Made by a program: the position numbers and the translations under genes
Shown here: in pieces, positions 44,591 to 53,263 of the stretch
Layout: every line of letters begins with the position of its first letter
Numbering within the stretch: position 1 is the stretch's first letter
Assembly (NCBI RefSeq): GCF_023242365.1
Contig: NZ_JALLIX010000040.1
Location: 1-62,454, forward strand
Direction of reading: 5' to 3'
DNA length: 62,454 nt
Source: Pseudomonas sp. MWU13-2100
GTDB lineage: Bacteria; Pseudomonadota; Gammaproteobacteria; Pseudomonadales; Pseudomonadaceae
The notes under the pieces: generated by a model
Seen by the model: the letters and a program-made list of their open reading frames with translations, nothing else
Databases searched by the model: none
Told to the model about the DNA's origin: nothing

Positions 44591-46129
44591 ATGTCCGTAG
44601 AACATTCATCCGCACAATCTGGCGGCGCTGTAGTGCTGTCTGAAGAAAAACAAAGCGTTTACACCACCCTGTTCAACAAGATCAACCTCAGCCCGATTGC
44701 GGAGTTGGGCAGTATTGATGCTTTTCAAAATACCGAGGCATTATCCGATGCTTCCGCCGATGAGCGAGTGACGGCCGCCGTCAGCGTGTTCCTGAGGCTG
44801 CTCAAACAGTCGTCGCAGAAAGTCGAGCGCCTGGATCGGACGCTGTTGGACGAGCATATCGCGTCGTTGGATGCGCAGATCAGTCGTCAACTGGATGCCG
44901 TGATGCACCATTCGGATTTCCAACGAGTCGAGTCAACCTGGCGCGGCGTAAAGTCGTTGATTGATCAGACCGACTTTCGTCAGAACGTTCGTATCGAACT
45001 CTTGGATATCAGTAAAGATCATCTGGTACAAGATTTCGAAGATGCTCCGGAAATAGCCCAGAGCGGCCTCTATTTGCACACTTATACCCAGGAGTACGAC
45101 ACCCCGGGTGGGGAGCCGATTGCAGCGGCCATTTCCAACTACGAGTTTGATCGTGGTCCGCAGGATATTGCCTTGCTGCGCAACATTTCAAAAGTGTCGG
45201 CGGCAGCACACATGCCTTTTATCGGCGCCGTTGGCCCTGCTTTTTTTGGCAAGGAGTCGATGGAGGACGTAGCCGCGATCAAGGACATCGGCAACTATTT
45301 TGACCGCGCCGAGTACCTCAAGTGGAAAGCCTTCCGCGACAGTGACGATGCCCGTTACATCGGCCTGGTTCTGCCGCGCGTCCTGGGACGTTTGCCCTAT
45401 GGCCCGGATACCATCCCGGTGCGCAGTTTCAACTACATCGAGAGCGTCAAGGGACCTGATCACGGCAAGTACCTTTGGACCAACGCCTCGTTTGCCTTCG
45501 CGATAAACATGGTGAAGAGCTTTGTCACCAACGGCTGGTGCGTGCAGATTCGTGGGCCACAGTCAGGCGGCGCGGTCACCGATTTGCCGATTCACTTATA
45601 CGACCTCGGCACGGGTAACCAGGTAAAAATCCCCTCCGAGGTGATGATTCCGGAGACCCGCGAATTTGAATTTGCCAATCTCGGTTTTATTCCCCTGTCG
45701 TACTACAAGAACCGGGATTACGCCTGTTTCTTTTCCGCCAACTCCACCCAGAAGCCGGCGCTGTATGACACTGCCGATGCCACCGCCAACAGCCGAATCA
45801 ATGCGCGTTTGCCGTATATCTTTCTACTGTCGCGCATTGCCCATTACCTGAAGCTGATTCAGCGCGAAAACATCGGAACCACCAAGGACCGGCGTGTGCT
45901 GGAACTGGAGTTGAACAAGTGGGTCGGTGGGTTGGTGACTGAAATGACCGATCCGGGCGACGACTTGCAGGCTTCACACCCGTTGCGCGATGCGAAGGTG
46001 AGCGTCGAGGACATCGAGGACAACCCCGGTTTCTTCCGCGTCAAATTGTACGCCGTACCGCATTTCCAGGTTGAAGGCATGGACGTCAATCTGTCGTTGG
46101 TTTCGCAGATGCCCAAAGCGAAAGCCTGA
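44591..46129 (+). CDS. tssC: TssC, T6SS contractile sheath large subunit
   Basis: The 512-residue protein has the standard TssC length and features: FQRVESTWRGVKSLID, FDRGPQDIALLRNISKVSAAAHMPF and a C-terminal DVEDNPGFFRVKL-like segment (EDIEDNPGFFRVKLYAVPHFQVEG). It follows tssB by 33 bp. ClpV recycles the sheath it forms with TssB. Confidence 0.96.
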   Translation: MSVEHSSAQSGGAVVLSEEKQSVYTTLFNKINLSPIAELGSIDAFQNTEALSDASADERVTAAVSVFLRLLKQSSQKVERLDRTLLDEHIASLDAQISRQLDAVMHHSDFQRVESTWRGVKSLIDQTDFRQNVRIELLDISKDHLVQDFEDAPEIAQSGLYLHTYTQEYDTPGGEPIAAAISNYEFDRGPQDIALLRNISKVSAAAHMPFIGAVGPAFFGKESMEDVAAIKDIGNYFDRAEYLKWKAFRDSDDARYIGLVLPRVLGRLPYGPDTIPVRSFNYIESVKGPDHGKYLWTNASFAFAINMVKSFVTNGWCVQIRGPQSGGAVTDLPIHLYDLGTGNQVKIPSEVMIPETREFEFANLGFIPLSYYKNRDYACFFSANSTQKPALYDTADATANSRINARLPYIFLLSRIAHYLKLIQRENIGTTKDRRVLELELNKWVGGLVTEMTDPGDDLQASHPLRDAKVSVEDIEDNPGFFRVKLYAVPHFQVEGMDVNLSLVSQMPKAKA

Positions 46130-46152
46130 TTTACTCGTAGGGAAACGATGTC

Positions 46153-47508
46153 ATGAAGATCGACCGCCCCTTGTGGGCTGCGGGGGTTCTGCTGTCTCCG
46201 CAGCAATTCCAACAGCAGGCGCGCTGGGAAGCCTGGGCCAACCAACATCTTGCTCATCTGTCCTGGGTACACCCTTGGGGTGTCCAGGCAGTGGCATTTG
46301 ACCCGCAGGCCTTGAGCCTGGGTAAGCTCAAGGCTACCCAACTGCGTTTGCGCATGCCTGATGGCACCTTGATCGATAGCGAACAGGTGGATCGACTGCC
46401 GCCGGCGTTGGAGTTGTCCCGACTGCTGTCCGATAACGCCCAGGACGCCACCCTGCTTCTGGCCTTGCCATTGGAGCAGGCCAACGGCAACAACTGTCTG
46501 TTTGACGCGGGCACGGCTGAACGGCCGACGCGTTATCGCCAGGATTGGCGCCAGGTACAGGACATCTACGCAGACGAGGTGCAGTCGATTGGCGTGCTGG
46601 AGCACGCCTTGAGCCTGCGGCTGGAGAGCGACGACAACGCTGATTACCTGACCTGCCCGGTCGCGCGTCTGGTACGCGATGGGCAGGGGGCCTGGGGGCT
46701 GGATTCAACCTATGTGCCGCCGCTGCTCAACTTCGCCGCTCATTCAGGATTGCTGACACAGCTGGACAATCTGTTGACCCAGTTGTCCGCCAAGCGTCAA
46801 CGATTGATGGGCATGCGTCGCGAGAGCAACCAGCGCATGGCTGACTTTGCCGTGGCCGATGTGTCGTTGTTCTGGTTGCTCAATGCGTTGAATACCTATC
46901 AGCCGGTGTTGGCTGATCTCAAGGCATACCCGGCGCGCCACCCCGAGCAGGTGTATCTGGAACTGGTCAAGTTGGCCGGGAGCCTGCTGACTTTTTCACT
47001 GGAACACGATCTCGACAAGATTCCCGCCTATCGGCACGAGCACCTGGGAAACGTGTTTCCACCTTTGATGCGCATGATCTCGACCTTGCTGGAAGCCAGT
47101 CTGCCGTCGCGGGTCGTTGCCCTCGTACTGGAGGAGAAGGGTGCCAACCGTTGGCAGGTGAGTCTCGACGATGCTCGCTTGCGTGAGCCTGACGGCGCCG
47201 ATTTCTATCTGTCGGTGCGTTGCCGGATGCCTGCCGCGCAACTGCAGAAGCAGTTTCCGCGCCTATGCAAAGTGGGTACGCCGGACGAGGTCAATCAGTT
47301 GATCAACGCTGCCCTCGACGGTGTCCCGTTGCAGTCGCTCAGCCATGTACCCGCGGCTATTCCATTGCGTCTGGAGAACCAGTACTTCGCTCTCGACCTC
47401 AGTCATCCCAAGGGCCAGGCCATGTTGGACGGAGCCGTTTGTGCCTTCTACGTGCCGAGCACGCTGGCCGACGTGAAGCTTGAACTATTCGCGGTGCTGC
47501 GCACATGA
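46153..47508 (+). CDS. tssK: TssK, T6SS baseplate protein
   Basis: The 451-residue baseplate subunit links the baseplate to the membrane complex. MKIDRPLWAAGVLLSPQQFQQQARWE is the family's N-terminal pattern. The centre contains VARLVRDGQGAWGLDSTYVPPLL. It overlaps tssL by 4 bp. Confidence 0.95.
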   Translation: MKIDRPLWAAGVLLSPQQFQQQARWEAWANQHLAHLSWVHPWGVQAVAFDPQALSLGKLKATQLRLRMPDGTLIDSEQVDRLPPALELSRLLSDNAQDATLLLALPLEQANGNNCLFDAGTAERPTRYRQDWRQVQDIYADEVQSIGVLEHALSLRLESDDNADYLTCPVARLVRDGQGAWGLDSTYVPPLLNFAAHSGLLTQLDNLLTQLSAKRQRLMGMRRESNQRMADFAVADVSLFWLLNALNTYQPVLADLKAYPARHPEQVYLELVKLAGSLLTFSLEHDLDKIPAYRHEHLGNVFPPLMRMISTLLEASLPSRVVALVLEEKGANRWQVSLDDARLREPDGADFYLSVRCRMPAAQLQKQFPRLCKVGTPDEVNQLINAALDGVPLQSLSHVPAAIPLRLENQYFALDLSHPKGQAMLDGAVCAFYVPSTLADVKLELFAVLRT

Positions 47509-48188
47509 ATCTGATCGCATCCAGGAAACAGACCACCCCGGCGGTGGATATCGACGCGCTGTTGCAGGACAGCTACCTGCTGGTGGTTGAGTTGCGCCAG
47601 GACAGCAAGGCGCAGGACGGCGAGGCTCTCTGGGCGCTTTGCGTGGAGCAGATCGAGCACGTTCGGCAACAGCTCGAACAGGCCGACCTTGGCCCTCGCG
47701 GTATCGACCACATCAGCCACGCTCAATGCGCCTTGCTGGATGAAACCGTGCTCGGCTGTACCGCGGGTGACGTCCACTCAAGTTGGGCCAGCGAGCCCCT
47801 GCAGGCGAAGTTCTTCGGTCATCACCAGGCGGGAGAGTTTTTGTATGAAGACCTGCGCGAAGTACTGCGCGAGCCCGCGCCCGATCCGTGGGTGCTGACG
47901 GTATTCCAACGGGTCTTGATGCTGGGCTTCCAGGGCCGTTATCGCGATGTGAACGACCCTGAGCGTGAGCAATTGCTGGAGGCGCTGACGGCACGGGTTC
48001 CTCCCTTGGCACTCAACCACGGGTTCACGACCCAGGCGAATGTTCGCCAAGAGTTGAACCCCCTGCGTGGGTGGCGATCCCCTCTGGCGCATTTCTTTCT
48101 GGTGGGGCTGTTGCTTGTCGGTGTCTGGCGGGGGTTGGACCACTGGTTGGGTGGTCTGATTGCCACGCTGTTGTCTGGCCAGGCGTGA
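47505..48188 (+). CDS. tssL: TssL (DotU-like), short form, T6SS membrane complex
   Basis: The 227-residue protein has a cytoplasmic DotU domain (LCVEQIEHVRQQLEQA, DETVLGC) and one C-terminal membrane segment (FFLVGLLLVGVWRGLDHWL). It lacks a peptidoglycan-binding OmpA domain, which is instead found in the next gene. It overlaps tssK and the next gene by 4 and 1 bp. Confidence 0.95.
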   Translation: MNLIASRKQTTPAVDIDALLQDSYLLVVELRQDSKAQDGEALWALCVEQIEHVRQQLEQADLGPRGIDHISHAQCALLDETVLGCTAGDVHSSWASEPLQAKFFGHHQAGEFLYEDLREVLREPAPDPWVLTVFQRVLMLGFQGRYRDVNDPEREQLLEALTARVPPLALNHGFTTQANVRQELNPLRGWRSPLAHFFLVGLLLVGVWRGLDHWLGGLIATLLSGQA

Positions 48189-49924
48189 TGATGACTCTCA
48201 AGCTGATACGAACCCTTTGGCTATGGGCCGGGACCTTGGTTCTGACGCTGCTGGCGGCCCTTCCGCTGGCCGGCGGGACACGGGCGATGGCGGCACTGAC
48301 CCTTGTGTGCCTGGTCGCCGTGGCCTGGATCCGGGCGGGCCGGCGTGCAGCGCGTCAGAGTGAATCACTGGTTCTGGCCGACAACATGTCCCTGCCGCCG
48401 GCGTCCTACCGCAAGCCCGTGGTCCTGGTTTGTGGTGATGGGCTGGCGGGTCTGTTTGGCGCGATCGCGACTGAGCGACTGGCCCTGCGCGTCACCGAGC
48501 ACGGTTGCTATGTGCGGGTACCGGACCTTGCGCAGTTGACGACGGTGACTACGGGTTTGCTGGCATTGCGGGCGGACTGGGGCGGGCAGCTCAGCGTCAT
48601 GTTTGTCACCAATCCGGTTGAGCACACCGACGACGCGGTACTGGCCGCCAAGGTACGCACCTTCTGTTACCAACTGACGATCATTCGCAAGCGCGGCATG
48701 GCGTTGCCGCTGCTGTTGGTGAGCTACCTGCAAGCGTCGCGGGGCGAAGGGCCATGGTTCAGTTGGGAGGCGGGCCAGCCCCGCCCTTGCGTGCGCGAGG
48801 CCGGTGCGTGCGTCAGCCTGGCCGCTTGGCAACGGCAGGCCGCCAGCACCGCAGCGCGCGGCGCCCGTTTGCAGACCAGTATTCAACTGAGCAGTGCGGC
48901 GAGTTGGCTGGCGGAAAAGGTCCTCCCGTACTACGCGGTTCATGACGCCGGTCGTGCCGTCAGTCCGCCGGTGGCCTGCGCCTTTACCCTGGTCCCGGCG
49001 CTGCCCCAGGCGGTGGCGGGTAACCTGTGGCAGCAATGGCTGCGCGACAGGGTCGCGCTGGTGGACACCCGCCAGGCGCGGTCTGATGCGGATAGGGCGT
49101 TACCCTTCCCGGATCCATTGCTGACGGTATTCCCGACGCAGGTCCGGCATTCCTCGACAAAACGCGCGAGCGTGTTGGCGCTGTGGCTGTTCGCGCTGGC
49201 GGCTATGGTCGCCCTGGCCAGCTCGGCCTGGCAGAACACCTTGCTGGCCCGCCAGGTCAGTGATGACCTGCGTCGCTACTCCTCCATTTCCCTGTTGGAA
49301 CATCGTAGCCAGCCCGAATTCGCCCTGCGTGAACAGGCGATGAGCGTGCTCCATCAGGATGCCCAACGCCTGGACCACTACTACCGCCACGGCGAACCCA
49401 TGATGCTGGGCCTGGGGCTGTATCGCGGCGAACACCTGCGGGCGCCGGTGTTGGCGGCGATTGCCAATCACCGGCCGCCGCCGCTCGCGCAAAGACCGGC
49501 GCAGGTCCCCAATCCGGTGCGCCTGGACAGCCTGTCGCTCTTCGGTGCCGGGAGCGCCGAGCTCAAGCCGGACTCGATCAAGGTCCTGATCAATGCGCTG
49601 GTCGACATCAAGGCCCAGCCAGGCTGGCTGATAGTCATCGCCGGGCATACCGATGCCACGGGCAACGCCGAACACAATCTCAAGCTGTCACGTGCCAGGG
49701 CGGCGGCGGTACACGACTGGATGCAACGCATGGGCGATCTCCCCGACAGCTGTTTTGCGGTTCAGGGTTTTGGCGCCAGTCAGCCGATCGCGAGTAATGA
49801 CACCGAAGTCGGGCGCGCGGCCAACCGTCGCGTCGATATCCGTCTGGTACCGGAGGTGGGGGCCTGTGCGTTGCCCATCGCGGGGCCGGACAGGCAACCC
49901 CCTGTCGCATTCGGCGGCAGTTAA
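48188..49924 (+). CDS. T6SS-associated membrane protein with C-terminal OmpA domain
   Basis: The 578-residue protein starts MTLKLIRTLWLWAG (second ATG of the overlap). Two N-terminal membrane segments (12-50) are followed by a soluble domain of about 300 residues and a third membrane segment (about 330-345, VLALWLFALAAMVALASSA). An OmpA/peptidoglycan-binding domain forms the end (DATGNAEHNLKLSRARAAAV, GFGASQPIASND, AANRRVDI). It probably anchors the complex to the cell wall, doing what extended TssL or TagL does in other systems. Confidence 0.85.
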   Translation: MMTLKLIRTLWLWAGTLVLTLLAALPLAGGTRAMAALTLVCLVAVAWIRAGRRAARQSESLVLADNMSLPPASYRKPVVLVCGDGLAGLFGAIATERLALRVTEHGCYVRVPDLAQLTTVTTGLLALRADWGGQLSVMFVTNPVEHTDDAVLAAKVRTFCYQLTIIRKRGMALPLLLVSYLQASRGEGPWFSWEAGQPRPCVREAGACVSLAAWQRQAASTAARGARLQTSIQLSSAASWLAEKVLPYYAVHDAGRAVSPPVACAFTLVPALPQAVAGNLWQQWLRDRVALVDTRQARSDADRALPFPDPLLTVFPTQVRHSSTKRASVLALWLFALAAMVALASSAWQNTLLARQVSDDLRRYSSISLLEHRSQPEFALREQAMSVLHQDAQRLDHYYRHGEPMMLGLGLYRGEHLRAPVLAAIANHRPPPLAQRPAQVPNPVRLDSLSLFGAGSAELKPDSIKVLINALVDIKAQPGWLIVIAGHTDATGNAEHNLKLSRARAAAVHDWMQRMGDLPDSCFAVQGFGASQPIASNDTEVGRAANRRVDIRLVPEVGACALPIAGPDRQPPVAFGGS

Positions 49925-49946
49925 TTTTCGAGACAAGGAGCTTCAC

Positions 49947-50438
49947 ATGGCCATTCCTATTTACCTGTGGCTGACAGATGACGGCGGCAATCACATCAAA
50001 GGTTCAGTGGATGTGCAAAAGCGCGAGGGCAGTATCGAAGTGCTCGCCCAGGAGCACAGCTTGTACATCCCCACCGACAACAACACCGGCAAGTTGACCG
50101 GTGCGCGGGTTCATGCCCCGTTTCTGTTCTCCAAGGAAATCGATGCCTCCAGTCCCTACCTGTACAAGGCAGTGACCTCCGGACAGACCCTTAATAGCGC
50201 CGAGTTCAAGTGGTACCGCATCGACGATGCCGGGCAGGAAGTCGAGTACTTCATTGCCAAGCTGGAAAATGTGAAGGTCGTGAAAGTCGCGCCGAAAATG
50301 CACGACGTCAAGGACCCGGACAAGGAGAAGCACAACCACCTGGAGGAGATCGAACTGCGTTACGAGAAGATCACCTGGACCTACAAGGACGGCAACATCA
50401 TTCACTCGGACGCCTGGAGCGAGCGCCAGAGCGCCTGA
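49947..50438 (+). CDS. hcp: Hcp, T6SS inner-tube protein
   Basis: The 163-residue protein has the Hcp fold pattern: MAIPIYLWLTDDGGNHIKGS at the start and EIELRYEKITWTYKDGNIIH at the end. It forms the hexameric tube and carries small effectors. ATG follows AAGGAG by 7 nt, a strong site. A 10-bp-stem hairpin follows, which may raise hcp mRNA stability. Confidence 0.96.
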   Translation: MAIPIYLWLTDDGGNHIKGSVDVQKREGSIEVLAQEHSLYIPTDNNTGKLTGARVHAPFLFSKEIDASSPYLYKAVTSGQTLNSAEFKWYRIDDAGQEVEYFIAKLENVKVVKVAPKMHDVKDPDKEKHNHLEEIELRYEKITWTYKDGNIIHSDAWSERQSA

Positions 50439-50447
50439 CGCGAGAAG

Positions 50448-50475
50448 GCCGGCAGACAGGCTTCGGTCTGCCGGC
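50448..50475 (+). terminator. Hairpin after hcp, without T-run
   Basis: GCCGGCAGAC (50448-50457) and GTCTGCCGGC (50466-50475) form a perfect 10-bp stem with an 8-nt loop, 9 bp after the hcp stop. No T-run follows. It may stop part of the transcripts or protect the hcp 3' end, giving more Hcp than downstream proteins. Confidence 0.55.
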
Positions 50476-50594
50476 TCCCGGTATCCAGGGTTGAGCGTCC
50501 GTTCGCGGGCGCCCAGCCATGCACATCGAGTTTCAAGCTCTCATCGCTTGCCCAGCCAAACCCCGCCGAAAATCCAGAACAAGGACGCATCCGC

Positions 50595-53261
50595 ATGGCA
50601 CAGAGTTCCACCCGTTTGCTTCGCCGCCTCAATCCCTACTGCGCTCAGGCATTGAGCGCGGCGGCTTCGTTGTGCCAAAGCCGGGTCCATGCCCGGATCA
50701 GCATCGAGCACTGGCTGCTCAAACTGCTGGGGCAGGGCGAGGGCGACCTGACCGTTATCGCACGCCGCTACGACTGGGATATGGACGCGCTCTGGTGCGG
50801 GCTGCTCAACCATCTCGACAACCTGCCGCGCAGTGTGCAGGGCAAGCCGCAGCTGTGCGACAAGTTGCAGCAGCTGATCAGGAACGCCTGGTTGCGCGCA
50901 TCGCTGGATGACAACAACGACCACCTGCGTTCGGCACACTTGCTCGGCGCGTTGATGGAAACCCCCGGTCTACTGACGTGCGAAGCCGCATGGCCGCTAC
51001 TCAGTCTCAGTCAGGTTCAGTTGCGGAATCTGTTTGCGCTGCTCGATCAAACTTCCGAAGAGCGTCCCCAGGTGCAGCGGGACATCGACCACGATCGAAC
51101 AGAAGTATCTACGGACGAAATCGCCACGCCCCCCGCCAGCCGACCCAGGCACGAGGCTTCGCAAGCCGTGCTGGAAAGGTTCACCCAGGACCTGACCGCC
51201 AAGGCCGGGGAAGGGCAGATTGACCCGGTTTTCGGGCGTGACGATGAAATCCGCCAGGTGATCGATATCCTCAGCCGTCGACGCAAGAACAACCCGATCC
51301 TGGTGGGTGAACCCGGGGTGGGCAAGACCGCCCTGGTTGAAGGCCTGGCGTTGCGCATCGCCGAGGGCAACGTTCCCGACAGCCTCAAGTCGGTCAGCGT
51401 ACGCAGCCTCGACCTGGGCCTGCTGCAAGCGGGTGCCGGCGTCAAAGGCGAATTTGAACAACGCCTGAAAAACCTGATCGACGCCGTGCAGCAGTCAGAA
51501 AAACCGGTACTGCTGTTCATCGACGAAGCCCATACGCTGATTGGTGCCGGCAATCAGGCGGGCGGTGCCGACGCGGCGAATCTGCTCAAGCCGGCCCTGG
51601 CTCGCGGCGAGTTGCGTACCATCGCCGCCACCACCTGGAGCGAGTACAAACAGTACTTCGAACGCGATGCCGCGTTGGAGCGGCGCTTCCAGATCATCAA
51701 GGTCGACGAGCCGGACGACGTCAACGCGAGTCTCATGTTGCGCGGTCTCAAGGCACGCTATGCCAGCCATCATGGCGTGCATATCCAGGATGCGGCGATT
51801 CAGGCCGCGGTGAGCTTGTCGCGGCGCTACCTGACGGGTCGGCAGTTGCCGGACAAGGCCGTCGACCTGCTCGACACCGCCAGCGCCCGGGTGCGCATGA
51901 GCCTCGATTGCGAACCCCAGGCGTTGCTCCGGCTCAAGGCCCGGCAGACCGCCCTGGAGTTGGAACGCAAGACCCTGGAAGAGGATCAGCAGCTTGGCGG
52001 CAGCGGCGCTGAAGAGCGTTTGGTGACGATTGCCGTGCAGCAGGCCGAGCTGCATGACCAGCAACGCGAACTGGAGCAGCAATACCGGTCCGAACTCGAC
52101 CTGATACGGCAACTGCTCGACGCTCGCCAGGCCGAACCTGTGCAGCTGGACGCCTGTGCCTCGTTGCAACAACAACGGGTCCAGATTCAAGGCTCGCAAC
52201 CGCTGCTGTCCCTCGACGTCGACGCCTGCAGCGTGGCCGAAGTGGTGGCCGACTGGACCGGTGTGCCGCTGGGCAGCCTGCTCAAGGACGAACACGCCAA
52301 CCTGCTGGCGCTGGAGCAGCAATTGGGTGAGCGCGTCATCGGTCAGAGCCCTGCGCTGAACGCCCTGGCCCAGCGCCTGCGCGCCGCCAAGACCGGGCTG
52401 ACGGACGAAAAGGCCCCGCTGGGGGTGTTTCTGCTGGTAGGCAGCAGCGGTATCGGCAAGACCGAAACCGCCCTGGCCCTGGCCGACAGCCTGTTCGGTG
52501 GCGAGAAGTCGCTGATCACCCTCAACTTCTCCGAGTACCAGGAAGCCCACACGGTCAGTCAACTCAAAGGCTCGCCGCCGGGCTACGTCGGTTATGGCCA
52601 GGGCGGTGTGCTGACCGAAGCGGTACGGCAACGGCCCTACAGCGTGGTGCTGCTCGACGAAGTGGAAAAGGCCCATCGCGACGTACTCAACCTGTTTTAC
52701 CAGGTGTTTGATCGCGGCTTTATGCGCGACGGCGAAGGGCGTGAAATCGACTTCCGCAACACGGTCATTGTCATGACTTCCAATCTTGGCAGCGATGAAC
52801 TGCAAGCCTGCCTGCACGAGCACCCTGACGCGCCGGACGACACCCTGCAGGAGTTACTGCGACCGATTCTGCGCGAGCACTTCCAGCCGGCCCTGCTGGC
52901 GCGCTTCCAGACCCTGATCTACCGCCCGCTGCAAGCCGACGCCCTCAAGCGCATTGTTGCGATCAAGCTCGCCCAGGTCACCCAGCGCTTGCAGCGCCAC
53001 TACGGCCTGGACTGTCAAGTCGACGTGGGCCTCAACGATGCCCTGGTTGCCGCCTGCCTGTTACCCGACAGCGGCGCGCGCAATATCGACAGCCTGCTCA
53101 ATCAGCAGATCCTGCCGGTGCTCAGCCAACAGTTGCTGCAACGCCAGGCGGCCCAGCGCAAAACCCAGGGTGTGACCCTGGGTTACAGCGAGGCTGAAGG
53201 CATCACCCTGCATTTCACTGACGTAGAGGACGCGGCACAAGTGGTGGTCATGGAGGCTTGA
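50595..53261 (+). CDS. clpV: ClpV/TssH, T6SS sheath-recycling AAA+ ATPase
   Basis: The 888-residue protein has an N-terminal Clp-N domain, first Walker A GEPGVGKT (about 237-244), first Walker B LLFIDEAHTLIGAG, a middle coiled coil (about 430-520) and second Walker A GSSGIGKT with VVLLDEVEKAH. It pulls apart contracted TssB/TssC sheath. The start is 156 bp after hcp. Confidence 0.96.
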   Translation: MAQSSTRLLRRLNPYCAQALSAAASLCQSRVHARISIEHWLLKLLGQGEGDLTVIARRYDWDMDALWCGLLNHLDNLPRSVQGKPQLCDKLQQLIRNAWLRASLDDNNDHLRSAHLLGALMETPGLLTCEAAWPLLSLSQVQLRNLFALLDQTSEERPQVQRDIDHDRTEVSTDEIATPPASRPRHEASQAVLERFTQDLTAKAGEGQIDPVFGRDDEIRQVIDILSRRRKNNPILVGEPGVGKTALVEGLALRIAEGNVPDSLKSVSVRSLDLGLLQAGAGVKGEFEQRLKNLIDAVQQSEKPVLLFIDEAHTLIGAGNQAGGADAANLLKPALARGELRTIAATTWSEYKQYFERDAALERRFQIIKVDEPDDVNASLMLRGLKARYASHHGVHIQDAAIQAAVSLSRRYLTGRQLPDKAVDLLDTASARVRMSLDCEPQALLRLKARQTALELERKTLEEDQQLGGSGAEERLVTIAVQQAELHDQQRELEQQYRSELDLIRQLLDARQAEPVQLDACASLQQQRVQIQGSQPLLSLDVDACSVAEVVADWTGVPLGSLLKDEHANLLALEQQLGERVIGQSPALNALAQRLRAAKTGLTDEKAPLGVFLLVGSSGIGKTETALALADSLFGGEKSLITLNFSEYQEAHTVSQLKGSPPGYVGYGQGGVLTEAVRQRPYSVVLLDEVEKAHRDVLNLFYQVFDRGFMRDGEGREIDFRNTVIVMTSNLGSDELQACLHEHPDAPDDTLQELLRPILREHFQPALLARFQTLIYRPLQADALKRIVAIKLAQVTQRLQRHYGLDCQVDVGLNDALVAACLLPDSGARNIDSLLNQQILPVLSQQLLQRQAAQRKTQGVTLGYSEAEGITLHFTDVEDAAQVVVMEA

Positions 53262-53263
53262 CC

